In this document: piece by piece, positions 44,620-56,221 of the stretch
How positions within the stretch are numbered: the stretch's first letter is position 1
How the letters are laid out: every line of letters starts with the position of its first letter
Source of the DNA: Datura wrightii
Lineage: Eukaryota; Streptophyta; Magnoliopsida; Solanales; Solanaceae
Reading direction: 5' to 3'
NCBI GenBank assembly: GCA_035772735.1
Contig: JASDFA010000010.1
Span: 138,139,001-138,203,000, forward strand
DNA length: 64,000 nt
Notes under the pieces: generated by a model
What the model was told of the DNA's origin: nothing
The model's input: only the letters and a program-made list of their open reading frames with translations
The model's database searches: none
Translations under genes and position numbers: made by a program

Positions 44620-45174
44620 TTCTTTTTTGGACAAATTAATGTTATTTAGTTCCTTTGGTTGCAGCAAATTACGAGGTGTTTTAAGCACAAATAGATTATG
44701 TACTCTAACAGCAGTACAAATAAAATGCTATTTAAATTTGATAACAGCAGAAGTATTATCAAAATATATATTATAACCGGCATCCATCAATTTTGAAATA
44801 GAAAGAAAATTCCTTCTAATAGAAGGTAAATAGAAAACATCTTTTAAATCTAAAACTCTAGAACTACTAAATGGAATACTAATATCTCCTAAACCTAAAG
44901 CTGGTGTTGGTTCGCCATTGGCTTGAATAATGCAAACTTCATTCTCACTTAGCTGTCACATTTCCCGAAACCCCTGCAAAGAAGTGTAGACATGGTTAGT
45001 GGCTCCCGAATCTACAGCCCATAGCATCGTAGAAATAGTCACTAAACAAGTTTCAACGACATTTAAGTAAGAATAATTACCTTCCTTGTTTAATTTAGCC
45101 AGGTATTTAGAATACTGCTTCTTGTGATGTCCAGGCTTCTTACAATAATAGCACTTTCCTTTAAGCTTAGCCAC
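44620..45174 (-). pseudogene. Zinc knuckle and protease of element E
   Basis: CYYCKKPGHHKKQYSKYL at about 45104-45153 is a CCHC knuckle whose last Cys is Tyr (45112-45114). The protease signature AVDSGATNHVYTSLQGF follows at about 44960-45025, with a stop just after it. Further downstream (about 44750-44900) ALGLGDISIPF and DVFYLPSIRRNFLSISKL are recognisable copia protease-integrase linker sequence, again interrupted. Confidence 0.83.
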
Positions 45175-45882
45175 ACCACCATTTGCAACTCCAGATGCCT
45201 TGCGAGGTCTCCTCTTTTTCTATCTGCCTTTCCACTTAGAAGAAGAAGGAGCTCTCTCAACATTCAATGCCACTACATGAGCTTGCTGTTTGATAATGGA
45301 CTCAGCCGCCTGCAGCTCATTCAATAATTTCGCTAGAGACAGATCCATTTTGTTCATGTTATAGTTCAAGAAGAATTGTTGAAAACTATTAAGCAAAGTC
45401 TGTAGGATCATCTCAACTTGAGATTCCTTATCAATTTTAGCTCCAAGGATTTCCAGTTCATTAAGAAGACCAATCATTTTAAGAACATGATCCCTTACAG
45501 ACGAACCTTCAGCCATTTTTGTGTTCAAAAGGGCTTTCATGGTTGTCTTCTTTGCAACACGATTATGCTCATCGAACATCTCTTTGAGACTTTCAAGCAT
45601 ATCATAAGCAGATTCCATAGACTGATGCTAATTTTGCAAAACATTCGATATTGAGGCAAAAATGTAACATTGCGTCATCTCATCAGCTTTAACCCATTTT
45701 TCATAGGCTTTGACTTGGTCCATGGTGGCATTCTAAAGTTTTTCAGGGCATTCCTCAACCAACACAAAATTATACCTTTTAGCAGTTAGGAGAATATCTA
45801 GATTTCTTTTCCAGTCAACATAATTCAGGCCCTCTAACTTGTTTTCTTTTAAAATAGAGGCGAGAGAATTGAATGAAGTCAT
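45175..45882 (-). pseudogene. Gag of element E
   Basis: The start at 45882-45880 gives MTSFNSLASILKENKLEGLN and YVDWKRNLDILLTAKRYNFV, the typical N terminus of copia Gag (UBN2 type). A stop after CPEKL (45733) and another near 45620 divide it. MESAYDMLESLKEMFDEHNR, NTKMAEGSSVRDHVLKMIGL and NYNMNKMDLSLAKLLNELQA run to a stop at 45220 before the knuckle. Gag would assemble the particle. Confidence 0.87.
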
Positions 45883-46741
45883 TATTAATCTGGGAGGTAG
45901 AAAAACATTAAATAGATCATTAAGCATGCTATAAAAATATCTAAATTCATGTAAACCGATAACACATACAACCATTCATATTTAATAACTAGATTTGATG
46001 GGGAAACTTAACCATTCATGCAGACTATGAGTTATGACAGATGTTTACCACATAAATCAAAACTGAACTAACTCAGTTGGAGAGTAAACTGCATATTTAA
46101 GACAGGTGAATATCCAATAATGTAAATCTCTATTTCATTGAACCAATATGTAACTAACAGCTAATACAAGTTTTCAACAACAGGAGACAAGCAAACACAG
46201 TAATCCCGTAATGAATCTCTCCGATGGGAAAGGAAGACCAATGTCAATATCTAAACTCATTACATTAATGTTACATACCAATAGATACCATAAGGATTAA
46301 ACCCTAACAATACTTGTTGTAAGAAACTAAATTTTTCTCAATTTTTAATTTTTCAAAATACAGAAAAATGCCCAAAAACCCATCAAAAAGACTCCGAATG
46401 GCCAAAAAATGACATTAGTCATAGAATTGCAGTGAGTATTGCTCAGTGGGTCATTTCCAATGAACCTACCAAATTTCAGATCAATCAGAGTTCGTCAAAA
46501 TTTGAAAAACCCCAATATCGACTAAACCAGCAGTGTCATGCACGCGACTTGGCAGCTTAATTTTTTTTTCCTTTCGTTTCAGAAAACATATCATAAATTG
46601 TTTATAAAACAGTTTTTCAAATACAAAAATCATTAAAACAGTCATTTTCATCTATGATACGATTCATGCATTCATGCAAAAAAGACAATATACGTAATAG
46701 TCTTTTTATGAATTTTTCAAATTATCTAGATAGATGTAAGT
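45883..46741 (-). other. Leader region of element E
   Basis: About 860 bp between PBS and gag on the minus strand. No coding feature or RNA gene is recognised; it is presumably the transcribed leader. Confidence 0.5.
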
Positions 46742-46758
46742 CGGCTCATGATGCCAAT
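46742..46758 (-). other. Primer binding site of element E
   Basis: Minus-strand AATTGGCATCATGAGCC next to the 5' LTR, a variant of the initiator-Met tRNA PBS found in plant copia elements. Confidence 0.75.
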
Positions 46759-47809
46759 TGTTAGAACATGCACAATGGAAGCAAGCATAAATTGGATCAA
46801 CTATCTTACATGAATTACTAGATAACAACAATGAATTAGATTACAAAATACTAACCTCTTAAAGCTTTCGCACAAAACGTCCAACTCTCTCTCTAGGTCT
46901 GCAGTCTTCTACTATAGCCTGAATAATCTCTGAGTAGGGAATACTTGTGTGAGCAAGTACTGCTTCTTAGAAAAGATAATATTTTTAAGGAGGAAAAAGC
47001 CCTATTTATAATCACGTTTTAGGGTGTAAAACCCTAATTCCAAAACGTATAGGATTCCTACTTTTCTTGTATATTCACACGTTTTTTAAGGGTATGAAAC
47101 CCAAAACGTGTACTACTTACCTTTTCTGATGTTGTCCAAAATCTTGTAGGATTTTACTACTTCAAGAAAACAGGTTTCATCCTTTTCTAAGTTCTTTAAT
47201 TAATCAGGCATAGTAGGAACCACATATTTTAATTAGTGAGGCTTTCAATTATGGTATTAATTCGAAATAATAATGAATTAACCTACCATAATAAATTACA
47301 GATTATTCTACTAAAAATCCATAATTGCACTCCTCAGTATAAATTCAAAATCAATCATTATATATTTTTATTTAACTCCCCATGTTAATATTACAGATAC
47401 AAACCAAACGAATTAAATTTCTGACTATTTAATTCATTGATCAACATAATCCTTTATTCAAATACTTAACTTATTTCATGTGACGGATACAGAATCCACC
47501 TGTAGGATTTTCACATGAAATCTTATAAGCAATCATAAAGGGGTATCATCAATCTCAAGGTCGAGACATGGATTCTATCAACTAACTATTATTTCACAAA
47601 TATCATTTATCATCATCCAATCTATCGGGAACATTTTAACTCGCGAAAGAGTTCATCCTTTGATAGATCAAAACAACAAGAAAATGACATTGATCACAAT
47701 AATTATATCCAGATTAAGAGTATAAGTACATTTAATGATCTATAGAATTTATTTTACTAAGTCAGACAAAATATTTTTCTCCACTTGGTCCATTCAATAC
47801 ATACAAAAT
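46759..47809 (-). repeat. 5' LTR of element E, outer piece
   Basis: Matches 40378-41418 of the 3' LTR and breaks off at ACAAAAT, where element F begins. The last five bases AAAAT (47805-47809) are the F target duplication. A minus-strand TATA box lies at 47000-47010. Confidence 0.92.
47000..47010 (-). promoter_or_regulatory. TATA box in the 5' LTR of element E
   Basis: TATAAATAGGG on the minus strand. In the original element this LTR would start transcription into the interior, but its upstream part is now 10 kb away because of element F. Confidence 0.6.
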
Positions 47810-48814
47810 TGTTGGAATAGGTTTTAATGATATTTGATGGTGATTTAAAATATGCTTGAAATATTAAATTAATTAGGAAGTGGTCAATTAGTAATTGGTA
47901 TATTATTAACATATGTCGTGTATTGCTAATTGCTGGTGGAAGTCTAGTACTTTGATATTTCCAGGAAATAGGAGAAAGAGCTTGAGGATAATAAGGATTC
48001 CACAAGGAAAGAAGGATTCTACTAGGCAAGAAATTCCTAATGGTTGGAAATGTATTTTTGACGCAAGAAAGCAGGTGCTGAAAAGGAAAGAAAATATTTG
48101 GTAAAGGAGTGGAATCCTACAAGGAGTCAACAAGATCTTTCACATAAGGAAAAAGACTCTTAAGTTAGAGATTTCCTTTCCTAGTAAAAGAAATCCATTG
48201 GGTGCATTCTGGTACTATAAATAAAGAAGTACCACGTTAAAGTTGGGCATTCACTAACGAAATATTTTTCAGTAAAATCTATCATTCTTGGGCATTCAAG
48301 TTGAAGTGAGTTGACTAGTGCTAGAGACAGTCCCCTAGTTTTATTCCGTTGCAGTCTAGGTCTACTAGTCAATTTTTAGTGAATCAGCGGACTTTTTTTG
48401 TTTTAATTCTGTTTTCATTCTCTTGTAATTGTGTTAAAGTTCATCTTGTTAAACTAAAGGTAGTTTATACAGGTTAGGAACTTTATAAGGGCTTAGGGGT
48501 AGGTCCTTGGATTGCAGGGGTTATAATCCAAATTTGGCTCAGTGTCTAGTGGAGTTAAGTTGAAATCTTACTAGGGAGTAGGTCGTGGTTTTTACACCCA
48601 TTCGATCCTGGTTGGTTTTCCACGTAAAAATTCTTGTATCTTGCTTTACTTACTTCACTTTATTTTTCTTCTTGAATTAGGCAACTGATTAAACGAATTC
48701 AAGTCTGTTTCAATCATAAAAGAAAATTCAAGAAATGTTTTAATTTGTGAAAAAAATTGTTAGACACAATTCGTTCCCCCTCTTAGGTCTAATTCTAAAG
48801 TCATTGCAATAACA
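47810..48814 (+). repeat. 5' LTR of element F
   Basis: TGTTGGAATAG to CAATAACA, 1005 bp, followed directly by the PBS. TATAAATA at 48216-48223 is a clear promoter candidate, with a purine-rich region and a T-rich tail downstream. Confidence 0.93.
48216..48223 (+). promoter_or_regulatory. TATA box in the 5' LTR of element F
   Basis: TATAAATAAAG in a GC-balanced context, about 400 bp into the LTR. Conserved in the 3' LTR at 57068-57075. Confidence 0.65.
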
Positions 48815-48830
48815 ATTGGTATTAGAGTAG
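48815..48830 (+). other. Primer binding site of element F
   Basis: ATTGGTATTAGAGTAG directly after the LTR, initiator-Met tRNA type with minor changes. Confidence 0.85.
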
Positions 48831-48874
48831 CTTACTCATTTATGGGTTAACCCCTTAGAGAAAGATCCTTCAAT

Positions 48875-49840
48875 ATGACTTCTAAAATAACTTTGCCTAA
48901 GGGACAATCTAGCACTCGACGTCCTCCCTTTAATGGCCAACATTACAGTCTCTGGAAAAATCGAATAGAAATTTATATGAAAGTTGAGGACTATCAGCTC
49001 TGGCTAAATCACCTTGAAGGACCTCTTGTTCCTGCGAAAGTAAAATCTGACGGAACAAAGGTGCCAAAGACTGAAGATGAATTTGATGAAAATATTCTAC
49101 TTTGGACTGGGCATTGATGAATACAACCGTATCTCTGGATACTCCAATTCAAATAAAATTTGGGACTCTCTCACTCTGGCTCATGAAGGAACGAATCAGG
49201 TAAAACAATCTAGAATTTACATGCTTATAAGGAAGTATGAAATCTTTGCCATGTGCGAAAAGGAGTCAGTCAAGGATATGTTTACCCAATTCACACACAT
49301 CACAAACGAGCTAAAGTCTCTTGGGAAGGAATTTACAACTGAAGAAAATGTCAGAGAAATTCTGAGAATTATGCCTGCTTCTTGGGAACTTAAAGTTACT
49401 ACCATCGAAGAAGCAAAATAAATGAGCACAATGCAAATAAATGAGCTCATTGAAAATTTGCAAACTTATGAACTTAAAAAGAGTGAAAAAGTGGTAGAGG
49501 AACCCAAGAAGGAACGTAGTCTCAGCTCGAAAGCTGAATCAGAATCGGATGACAAAGAGATGGCAATGTTTGTTCGAAGGTTCAAAACATTCTTCAGAAA
49601 GGAGAATTCAGAGAAGAAGGAGTCTCACAATAAAAGCAAGTTCTGAGAAGGGACAGTTTCAAGGATGCTTCAAGTGTGGCAGGATGGATCACCTGATAAA
49701 AGACTGTCCTCTCTTGAAGGAAGAACCAAGAAAAAACTTAGAGAAACAGCAGCAATTGGCATCAAAGGCTTCCAAAAAGGAAATTAAAGCCATATGGGGT
49801 GAAAATTCTCTGAAGAAGAAGATGGTGAAAGTAATCTGGC
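48875..49840 (+). pseudogene. Gag of element F with zinc knuckle
   Basis: The ATG at 48875 gives MTSKITLPKGQSSTRRPPFN and YSLWKNRIEIYMKVEDYQLW, typical of SIRE-type Gag. A frameshift near 49080-49110 leads to NKIWDSLTLAHEGTNQVKQS and YEIFAMCEKESVKDMFTQF; a TAA at 49419-49421 interrupts before INELIENLQTYELKKSEK. A second shift near 49640 leads to the CCHC knuckle CFKCGRMDHLIKDC (49666-49707). The capsid domain is nearly complete in pieces. Gag forms the particle and binds RNA. Confidence 0.87.
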
Positions 49841-49844
49841 CCTC

Positions 49845-50650
49845 ATGGCTAAAAGTGACGCAGACTCAGGCAGCGATTCCTCCGAGGTAAGTTTCTCTGA
49901 TCTAAAAACTCAAGTTCACAATCTGTATAAAAGAATAGTGATTAAATTGTTACTTTTCTTGATGGATGAATGTCAGCAAATGAGTGTTGAAAATGTTGAA
50001 ATATCAAAAAATTTCTCTAGTTTGAAATCTGATTACAAAGTTTTAGAAAGGGAGAAAGTTGAATCGGAAAATACTCTCAAAACACCCAATGCTGAAATTA
50101 GCAAATTAGAGGAGACTATCTCTGTTCAGAAAACTAAAAATAGTAAGCTAATGGAAATATTCTCGTCTCTAACAGCTGAATTCAATACCATCAAGGAAAG
50201 AAAAACATCAAGTAGTGAAATAAGTAACAATGATCAAGGTTTTCATGAAGCCAAAATTACTTCCTTGTAAAAGGATTGTGCAAAGAGAAAAAGAAAAGTT
50301 CTGAGCTTCAAGTAATCTTGAATCAAGCAAATTATGACATTGCTTTGATGAAAAAATGAAACAAGTCATATAAAGCTTTAACCTGGTTAAATGAGCATTA
50401 CAACAAAGCTCGAACTGGTCTTGGCTACAAGAACAAACCTGTCTAATGGGATCGAAAAAGAAAATATGTTGGTTTGGAAGAATAAAAACTTTGTAGCCAT
50501 CGTGGACATACCGATCATATTAGATATGAATGTTTAGCCAGGATAAAAGCTCTTGAGAAAAATGGAAACACTGTTAAATGGATTATAAAAGATTTGATTT
50601 CACAAGCTTTCAAAAGAAAGGGAACAAACTGGTGTGGGTTCGCAAATATA
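49845..50650 (+). pseudogene. Coiled-coil Gag extension of element F
   Basis: An open stretch (49845-50270) begins MAKSDADSGSDSSEVSFSDL and continues with heptad-like, charged segments (VENVEISKNFSSLKSDYKVL, ISKLEETISVQKTKNSKLME), predicted by eye as coiled coil. Then stops appear, with readable remnants such as YNKARTGLGYKNKPV and a second-knuckle-like RGHTDHIRYEC near 50500-50530. This long extension between knuckle and protease is characteristic of SIRE-type elements; its exact role is not established. Confidence 0.75.
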
Positions 50651-51003
50651 ACCCTTGATTGTGTATGTAGGCTAAAGTGAGAGAGAACAACAAAAAATGG
50701 AATCTTGACAGTGGTTGTTTCAGGCACATGACAGGTAACAAAAAAAATTTTCTCTCACTAACAGCCTTCAATGGAGGAATTGTGTCCTTTAGCGGAGGAA
50801 AGAAAGACACATTTATGGGAATAGGTAAGATTAGTAAGTCACTCTCTCACTCTATTGATAATGTGTATTTGGTTGAGGGGCTGAAACCCAACTTGCTGAG
50901 CATCTCTCATCTTTGTGATCGAGGGAACACAATGTTCTTTTCTTCCCTTGATTGCAAAGTTGTTAACAACAAGTCTGGGGAAATTGTCTTGACTGGAAAG
51001 TGA
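50651..51003 (+). pseudogene. Protease of element F
   Basis: The frame 50677-51003 contains WNLDSGCFRHMTGNKKNFLS, the copia protease signature with the active Asp at 50707-50709, then GIGKISKSLSHSIDNVYLVE and GLKPNLLSISHLCDRGNTMF. It stops with TGA after VLTGK at 51001-51003. It would mature the Gag-Pol precursor. Confidence 0.88.
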
Positions 51004-52097
51004 CATAGTAATGTTTATAAAGCATGTATCATGTTGCTTTCTGAAAATAAATTTACTTGTTTGAGTGTTCTAAATGATGATGTTCTCCTATGCACAAGCG
51101 ATTGGATCATGTTAGCCTTTCATTACTCAATAAACTTGTTTCGAAAAACCTTGTCCTTGGTCTCCCTGAAATAATATTTAAAGATGACAAGGTGTGTGAT
51201 GCTTGTGCTAAAGGAAAACAAATCAGATCATCTTTCAAGTCCAAAAAGGTAATAAGCACCTCCAGCCACTTGAATTACTTCACATGGATCTCTGTGGGCC
51301 CATGCGAGTAGTTAGTCGTGGAGGTAAGAAATTTGTTCTTGTAATTGTTGATGATTTCTCTCGCTTTTACATGGACATTATTTTTATCTTCTAAAGATGA
51401 ACCATTCGACATGTTTAAAGTGTTTGCAAAAAGGATTCAACGAACTCTTGGTCTGGATGTAATAAGTATTCGATCTGACCATGGCATGGAGTTTGAAAAT
51501 GCTAAATTGACTGCTTTTTGTTTCAAATATGGAATTGATCATAATTTCTCAGCCCTAAGAACTCCTCAAAAAAAAGGGGTCATTGAAAGGAAAAATGGAA
51601 TACTAGAAGATATGAAACGAACAATACTAATCTCTAGTGGTCTTCCTAAGAGTTTTTGGGCTGAAGCAATAAATACGGCGTGTTATATAACTAACCAACG
51701 CATGATCAGGTCACTTTTTGATAAAACTCCTTACGAACTTCTTAAAGGTAGAAAATCGAGTATCAAACACTTGCGAACCTTTGGTAGCAAATGTTTTGTG
51801 CATAATAATGGAAAAATTGCCTTAGGTAAGTGTGATGCAAGGAGTGATGAAGGAGTGTTCCTTGGATATTCTTTAAACAGCAAGGCTTATAAAGTGTTCA
51901 ATAAAAGAACAAAGAGTGTAGAAGAAAGCAACCATGTGATTTTTGATGAGTCTAACATTTTTGTTGATACAGACTTGCAGGAAAATGAGGAGGAACTTGA
52001 AATCGGCTTAGTTCCATCTTCAACCAACCAGGTAAGTGCTATAGCACAAAATGAAGGAACGTTCTTGGAAACAAACTCCTTGAACGTTCCCTCATAA
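51004..52097 (+). pseudogene. Integrase of element F
   Basis: The pre-integrase zinc region (HKRLDHVSLSLLNKLVSKNL, VCDACAKGKQIRSSFKSKKV) is followed by a shift near 51285 and the core: VIVDDFSRF (first Asp, about 51348), IRSDHGMEFENAKLTAF (second Asp 51477-51479) and KKGVIERKNGILEDMKR (Glu 51585-51587). All three catalytic residues are kept. The C-terminal part continues with AINTACYITNQRMIRSLFDK, a GVFLGYSLNSKAYKVFNKRT block and VEESNHVIFDESN, ending at the TAA 52095-52097. Confidence 0.89.
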
Positions 52098-53060
52098 CCA
52101 AGGCAGGAACTGGAAAATTCAGGGGGAACAACCCTGAGAGAGTGGTAAGTCCAGAAGAAGGAGCAAGGGAAGGAACATCATCTGACCCTGCTCCGGAAAC
52201 ACAAAATGAGAATCCATAAGAATTGATTTTAAGGCCCTATAAGCACCAAAGTTCTCATTCCCTTGATCAAATAATAACTAATCTAAATAAGTGAATTCAA
52301 ACCAGGGCCTCCATGAGAAACTTTTGTGCTTATTCAACTTTCTTATCTTATATTGAGCCTAAAAATTATTGTGAAGCCTTGCAGGATCTAGATTGGGTAA
52401 TGGCTATGCAAGAGGAGCTCAAACAGTTTGAAAGGAGCAAGGTATGACACCTGGAACCACCACCAATGGGACATACTGTAATTGGAACAAAGTGGGTATT
52501 CCGAAATAAACTTGATGAACAGGGAACAGTCACCAGGAACAAAGCCCGTCTGGTGGTTCAGGGCTATAACCAAGAAGAAGGCATCAATTATGAAGAAACC
52601 TTTGCACCAGTTGCAAGGATGGAGGCAATAAGAATGTTGATTGCCTTTGCTGTCCACATGGAATTCACCTCTACCAAATGGATGTCAAAAGTGCATTCCT
52701 AAATAAGGAACTGAAGGAAGAGGTATATGTCCTTCAACCTCCTGTCTTTGAAAATCCTGAATTTTCTGATTATGTTTTTAAATTGGATAAGTCTTTATAC
52801 AAATTAAAACAAGCTCCTAGAACTTGGTATGAGCGCCTTTTAAAATTTTTGATGGAAAATGGTTTTTTAGGGGGAAAATTGACAACACTCTATTTCTAAA
52901 AAGCAAAGAAAATGATTCATTGTTGGTTGTACAAGTGTATGTAGATGATATTATCTTTGGTGCAACAAATGAATCCTTGTGTAATTAATTTTCTTTGTTG
53001 ATAAGTAGTGAATTCGAAATGAGTATGATGGGTGAGCTTAACTTCTTCTTAGGCTTACAA
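52098..53060 (+). pseudogene. Reverse transcriptase of element F
   Basis: After a Ser/Glu-rich linker with stops (SSHSLDQIITNLNK-like), the domain shows GTKWVFRNKLDEQGTVTRNK, ARLVVQGYNQEEGINYEETF and APVARMEAIRMLIAFAVHM. A one-base shift near 52670 leads to MDVKSAFLNKELKEEVYVLQ with the first catalytic Asp, then LYKLKQAPRTWYERL. Another shift precedes YVDD at 52938-52949 and IIFGATNESLCN, with a stop after it. Blocks and spacing are standard for copia. Confidence 0.88.
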
Positions 53061-53896
53061 ATCAAACAATTTTCAAGTGGAACAATGATCCATCAATAAA
53101 AATATATTAAGGAATTACTTAAGAAATATGACATGGATTCTGTTAAACCAATTGAAACACCTATTGCTACTACCACTAAGCTAGATATAGATGAACATGG
53201 AAATCTAGTTTGTGACAAAAGCTATATAGGTATGATTGGATCTCTTTTGTCTCTAACTGCCATAAGACAGATATTGTGTTTAGTGTTGGATTATGTGCAA
53301 GGTTTCAATCTTATCCTAGAGAATCTCTCCTGACTGCAGTTAAGTGTATCCTAAGATACTCGAAGGGAACAAATAATCTATGTCTGTGATATCCCAAAGG
53401 AGGTAATCTTGATTTAGTAGGTTATGCAGATGCTGACTATGCAGGTTCCCTTATAGACAGGAAAAGCACATCAGGTATGGCTCACTTTCTTGGTTCATAT
53501 TTAATTTCTTGGGCTACAAAGAAATAAAATTCCATAGCCCTGTCCACAGCTGAAGCTGAATATGTAGCTGCTGCATCTTGTTGTGCTTAGTTGCTGTGGA
53601 TAAAACAACAATTGAAGGATTGTGGATTAGACATAGGCACTGTGCCTACCTTCTGTGATAACACAAGTTCCATAAATATTGCAAAAAATCCATATCAGCA
53701 TAAGAGGATGAAACACATAGATATTAGACATCACTTCCTAAGGGACAGTGTTGAAAAAGGTCTTATATCTATGCAGTTTTGTAAAATTGAGAGTCAAATT
53801 TCTGATATCATCACTAAATCTCTTGGTAGAGAACAATTTGAGAGAATTAGGATGGAGCTTGGGTTAATCAAGATTAACTCAGCATCATGTTCATAA
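53061..53896 (+). pseudogene. RNase H and Pol C terminus of element F
   Basis: The connection region (53133-53333) is open. RNase H reads LDLVGYADADYAGSLIDRKS and AHFLGSYLISWATKK, then TAA, then STAEAEYVAAASCCA, a TAG, and the open tail LLWIKQQLKDCGLDIGTVPT, FCDNTSSINIAKNPYQHKRM and HIDIRHHFLRDSVEKGLISM. It ends with TAA at 53894-53896. The acidic positions are present but in a frame broken by several stops. Confidence 0.86.
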
Positions 53897-54358
53897 TCTT
53901 CCTTCTTTTGGAATTTAAAAAAAAGAGGCTTTTCCCGACGATGGATGGGTGATGACCGTGTTGAGGGATATTTTTCGTCATTTTTTGGCTTTAGTTTCTC
54001 ATATCAGGTTTTCTCTTGATATTAAAACTCCTAGTTATTTAGGAAGAGAATGGAACGAACCTGAACACTACAAGGAACACAGTCAGGTATGGTTCCGAAG
54101 CTGACCACTTATTACTAATATTGTTCATGACATCACCCTTCACGTTACATCTCAATGTCCGCAATCACGTCAATCTCACCGCCCAAGACTCATTTAATTT
54201 TTTCTCAATTTCCCTCTTCCATTTACACTATGACTCTTTGGTTCACTTTGTGTCTCTTTATCTTCCACAACCTTAACTCTCTATAGTCCTTTTTCTTTCT
54301 CACCCAAACACTTAAGTCTCATATTGCAACATTCCAAGATTCATCCTCCTCTTTCAGC
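53897..54358 (+). other. Spacer between pol and extra reading region of element F
   Basis: About 460 bp without a reading frame, T/C-rich towards its end (TTTTCTTTCTCACCCAAACA near 54290). It is a candidate leader or splice-acceptor region for a separate transcript of the downstream frame, but no splice signal is proven. Confidence 0.5.
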
Positions 54359-56221
54359 ATGGTTACCACCGAGTCTACACCTAACCCTACAACCATCACC
54401 CAACCTAAACCCAGTTCCCCTCAACCTATAGAGACACAGAGATATAGTTCACCGGATACCTCCATGGTTACCGCTCCAAATTCACCATCTCCTCAAAGCC
54501 CATTAGTTGGTTCCCCTGGATCGGCATCTTCTCCAAAATATTGACCTAGAAACCCTCATTGCCGACATATGGGGGAGATACACTAGCTCTCAAAATCCCC
54601 CTCTATCTTCCTCTCTGGTTGATTCTCTTGCTGGCGCATTCGAGGAAGAGGGTTCTGATTATGAGGTTACAGAAAAACCTCCGTCATTGTCTGATTCCGA
54701 CAATCTTGATGATTTGGTTCCCTTTGCTGCTCTAAAGAGAGGTGCCCAAAAGCGCACTCTGGTCAAAGCTTTCCCTTCTTCTCCGAAGACGAAGAAAACC
54801 TTATCCTCTTGGACCGGCTTCTCGCACCAGGGCTCGTCGTCAAACTCAAGGGTTTTCTGGTTGTTCTTTACCCTTACCATCAACTACTGTACATAAGCCC
54901 AAGGTAAAGGAATTTGGTGAGTGAAAGTTGCTTAAAGGTAAAATGGTAATTCCTTCTAATAATGTGTATATGATGACCATTTTGGTCCAAGATTCAAGCT
55001 CAGGGGTAGGGAGGCTTATTCACTGATCTCAAAATCCCCCTCTGTCTTTCTCTCTGGTTGATTCTCTTGCTGGCGCATTCGAGGAAGAGGATTCTGATAA
55101 TGAGGTTACTGAAAAACCTCCATCATTGTCTGATTCCGACAATCTTGATGATTTGGTTCCCTTTCCTGCTCTAAAGAGAGGTGCCCGGAAGCGCACTCTG
55201 GTCAAAGCTTTCCCTTCTTCTCCGAAGACGAAGAAACCTTATCCTCTTAGACCGGCTTCTCGCACCAGGGCTCGTCGTCAAAGTCAAGGGTTTTCTAGCT
55301 ATTCTTTACCCTTACCATCAGCTACTGTACATAAGCTCGAGGTAAAGGAATTTGGTGAGCGAAAGTTGCTTAAAGGTAAAATGGTAATTCCTTCTAATAA
55401 TGTGTATATGATGACCCTTTGGTCCAAGATTCAAGCTCAGGGGTAGGGAGGCTTACTCACTGATACAGAGGAAATGTGTGCTCGTTCAGAAGTGGTTACA
55501 TTCTTTCGCCATTTTACGTTTTCTTATGATTGTATAACCAGTCGGATTGGGGATCTTATGGTGAACATTACTTCTCGTACTCTAAGTTCTGTGTTGAAAA
55601 TTTCGTGTGAAGGTTTTTCCTCCTATCAAAAGAATAGATGGACTGATCTTCCTCCTTTCTTGAAACCCCTGGACATAGTTCAGAAATTTTCTAACAACCC
55701 TTCTATGATGTCCTATTCAAAGGTCTATAAGCACTCCATGTCTGACTATCATAAATATTTGTTCTCCTTTGTTATCAAGAACTTGATTCCACGCCAAGAG
55801 CATCATGATGCTTCTTCATATCTTGATACTCTTATAGAGCTTTTGGATAGGGAGTTGCCTATAAACTTGCATGAGTTGATGATTTCCTATTTGGTTAAGA
55901 TTGCAGATGATGTTAAGCAAAATCATGCTCTACCGTACGGGTTTCTCTTGATAAAGGTGTTTGATACCCTCCGTGTTAAGCTCACTTCTCTTGAGTCCTA
56001 CTCCATTTATGATTCTTTGAATTTTTATGAGACTCGTGGTTCTCGTCAAGGAGTTAATTTGGAGGATCAGGGTACGGCACCCCCAGCTGATCAGTTTCAG
56101 GTTGCTGTGGAAAATGAGAGATTGGCGGTCGAGAATGCTCAGCTTCGCTAGGAGAATTCTGACTTGAGGGCCCAACTGACTCATAATGAGGAGATGACTT
56201 CTGCCATCATGATGAACTCTT
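54359..56221 (+). pseudogene. Extra 3' (env-like/additional) ORF of element F, disrupted
   Basis: From ATG 54359 a Pro/Ser/Thr-rich N terminus (TESTPNPTTITQPKPSSPQP) runs to TGA at 54542-54544. A second frame carries ETLIADIWGRYTSSQNPPLS and an acidic block SDSDNLDDLVPFAALKRGAQ, followed by a basic RTRARRQ stretch. This acidic-basic unit recurs after a 439-bp duplication. The last frame (to TAG 56149-56151) has EGFSSYQKNRWTDLPPFLKP, SDYHKYLFSFVIKNLIPRQE and NHALPYGFLLIKVF, similar in style to uncharacterised plant retroelement-linked proteins. Heptads ENERLAVENAQLR and ENSDLRAQLTHNEE flank the stop. Proline-rich start and coiled-coil end resemble the SIRE1 env-like ORF. Function unknown. Confidence 0.65.
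54591..55456 (+). repeat. 439-bp tandem duplication within the extra ORF of element F
   Basis: CAAAATCCCCCTCT at 54591 recurs at 55030, and GATTCTCTTGCTGGCG at 54621 recurs at 55060, an offset of 439. Both copies end in TAGGGAGGCTTA.TCACTGAT (about 55003-55026 and 55444-55465). The copies differ by scattered substitutions and small indels; copy 2 is open (MSDSDNLDD start at 55126) where copy 1 is shifted. Confidence 0.9.
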
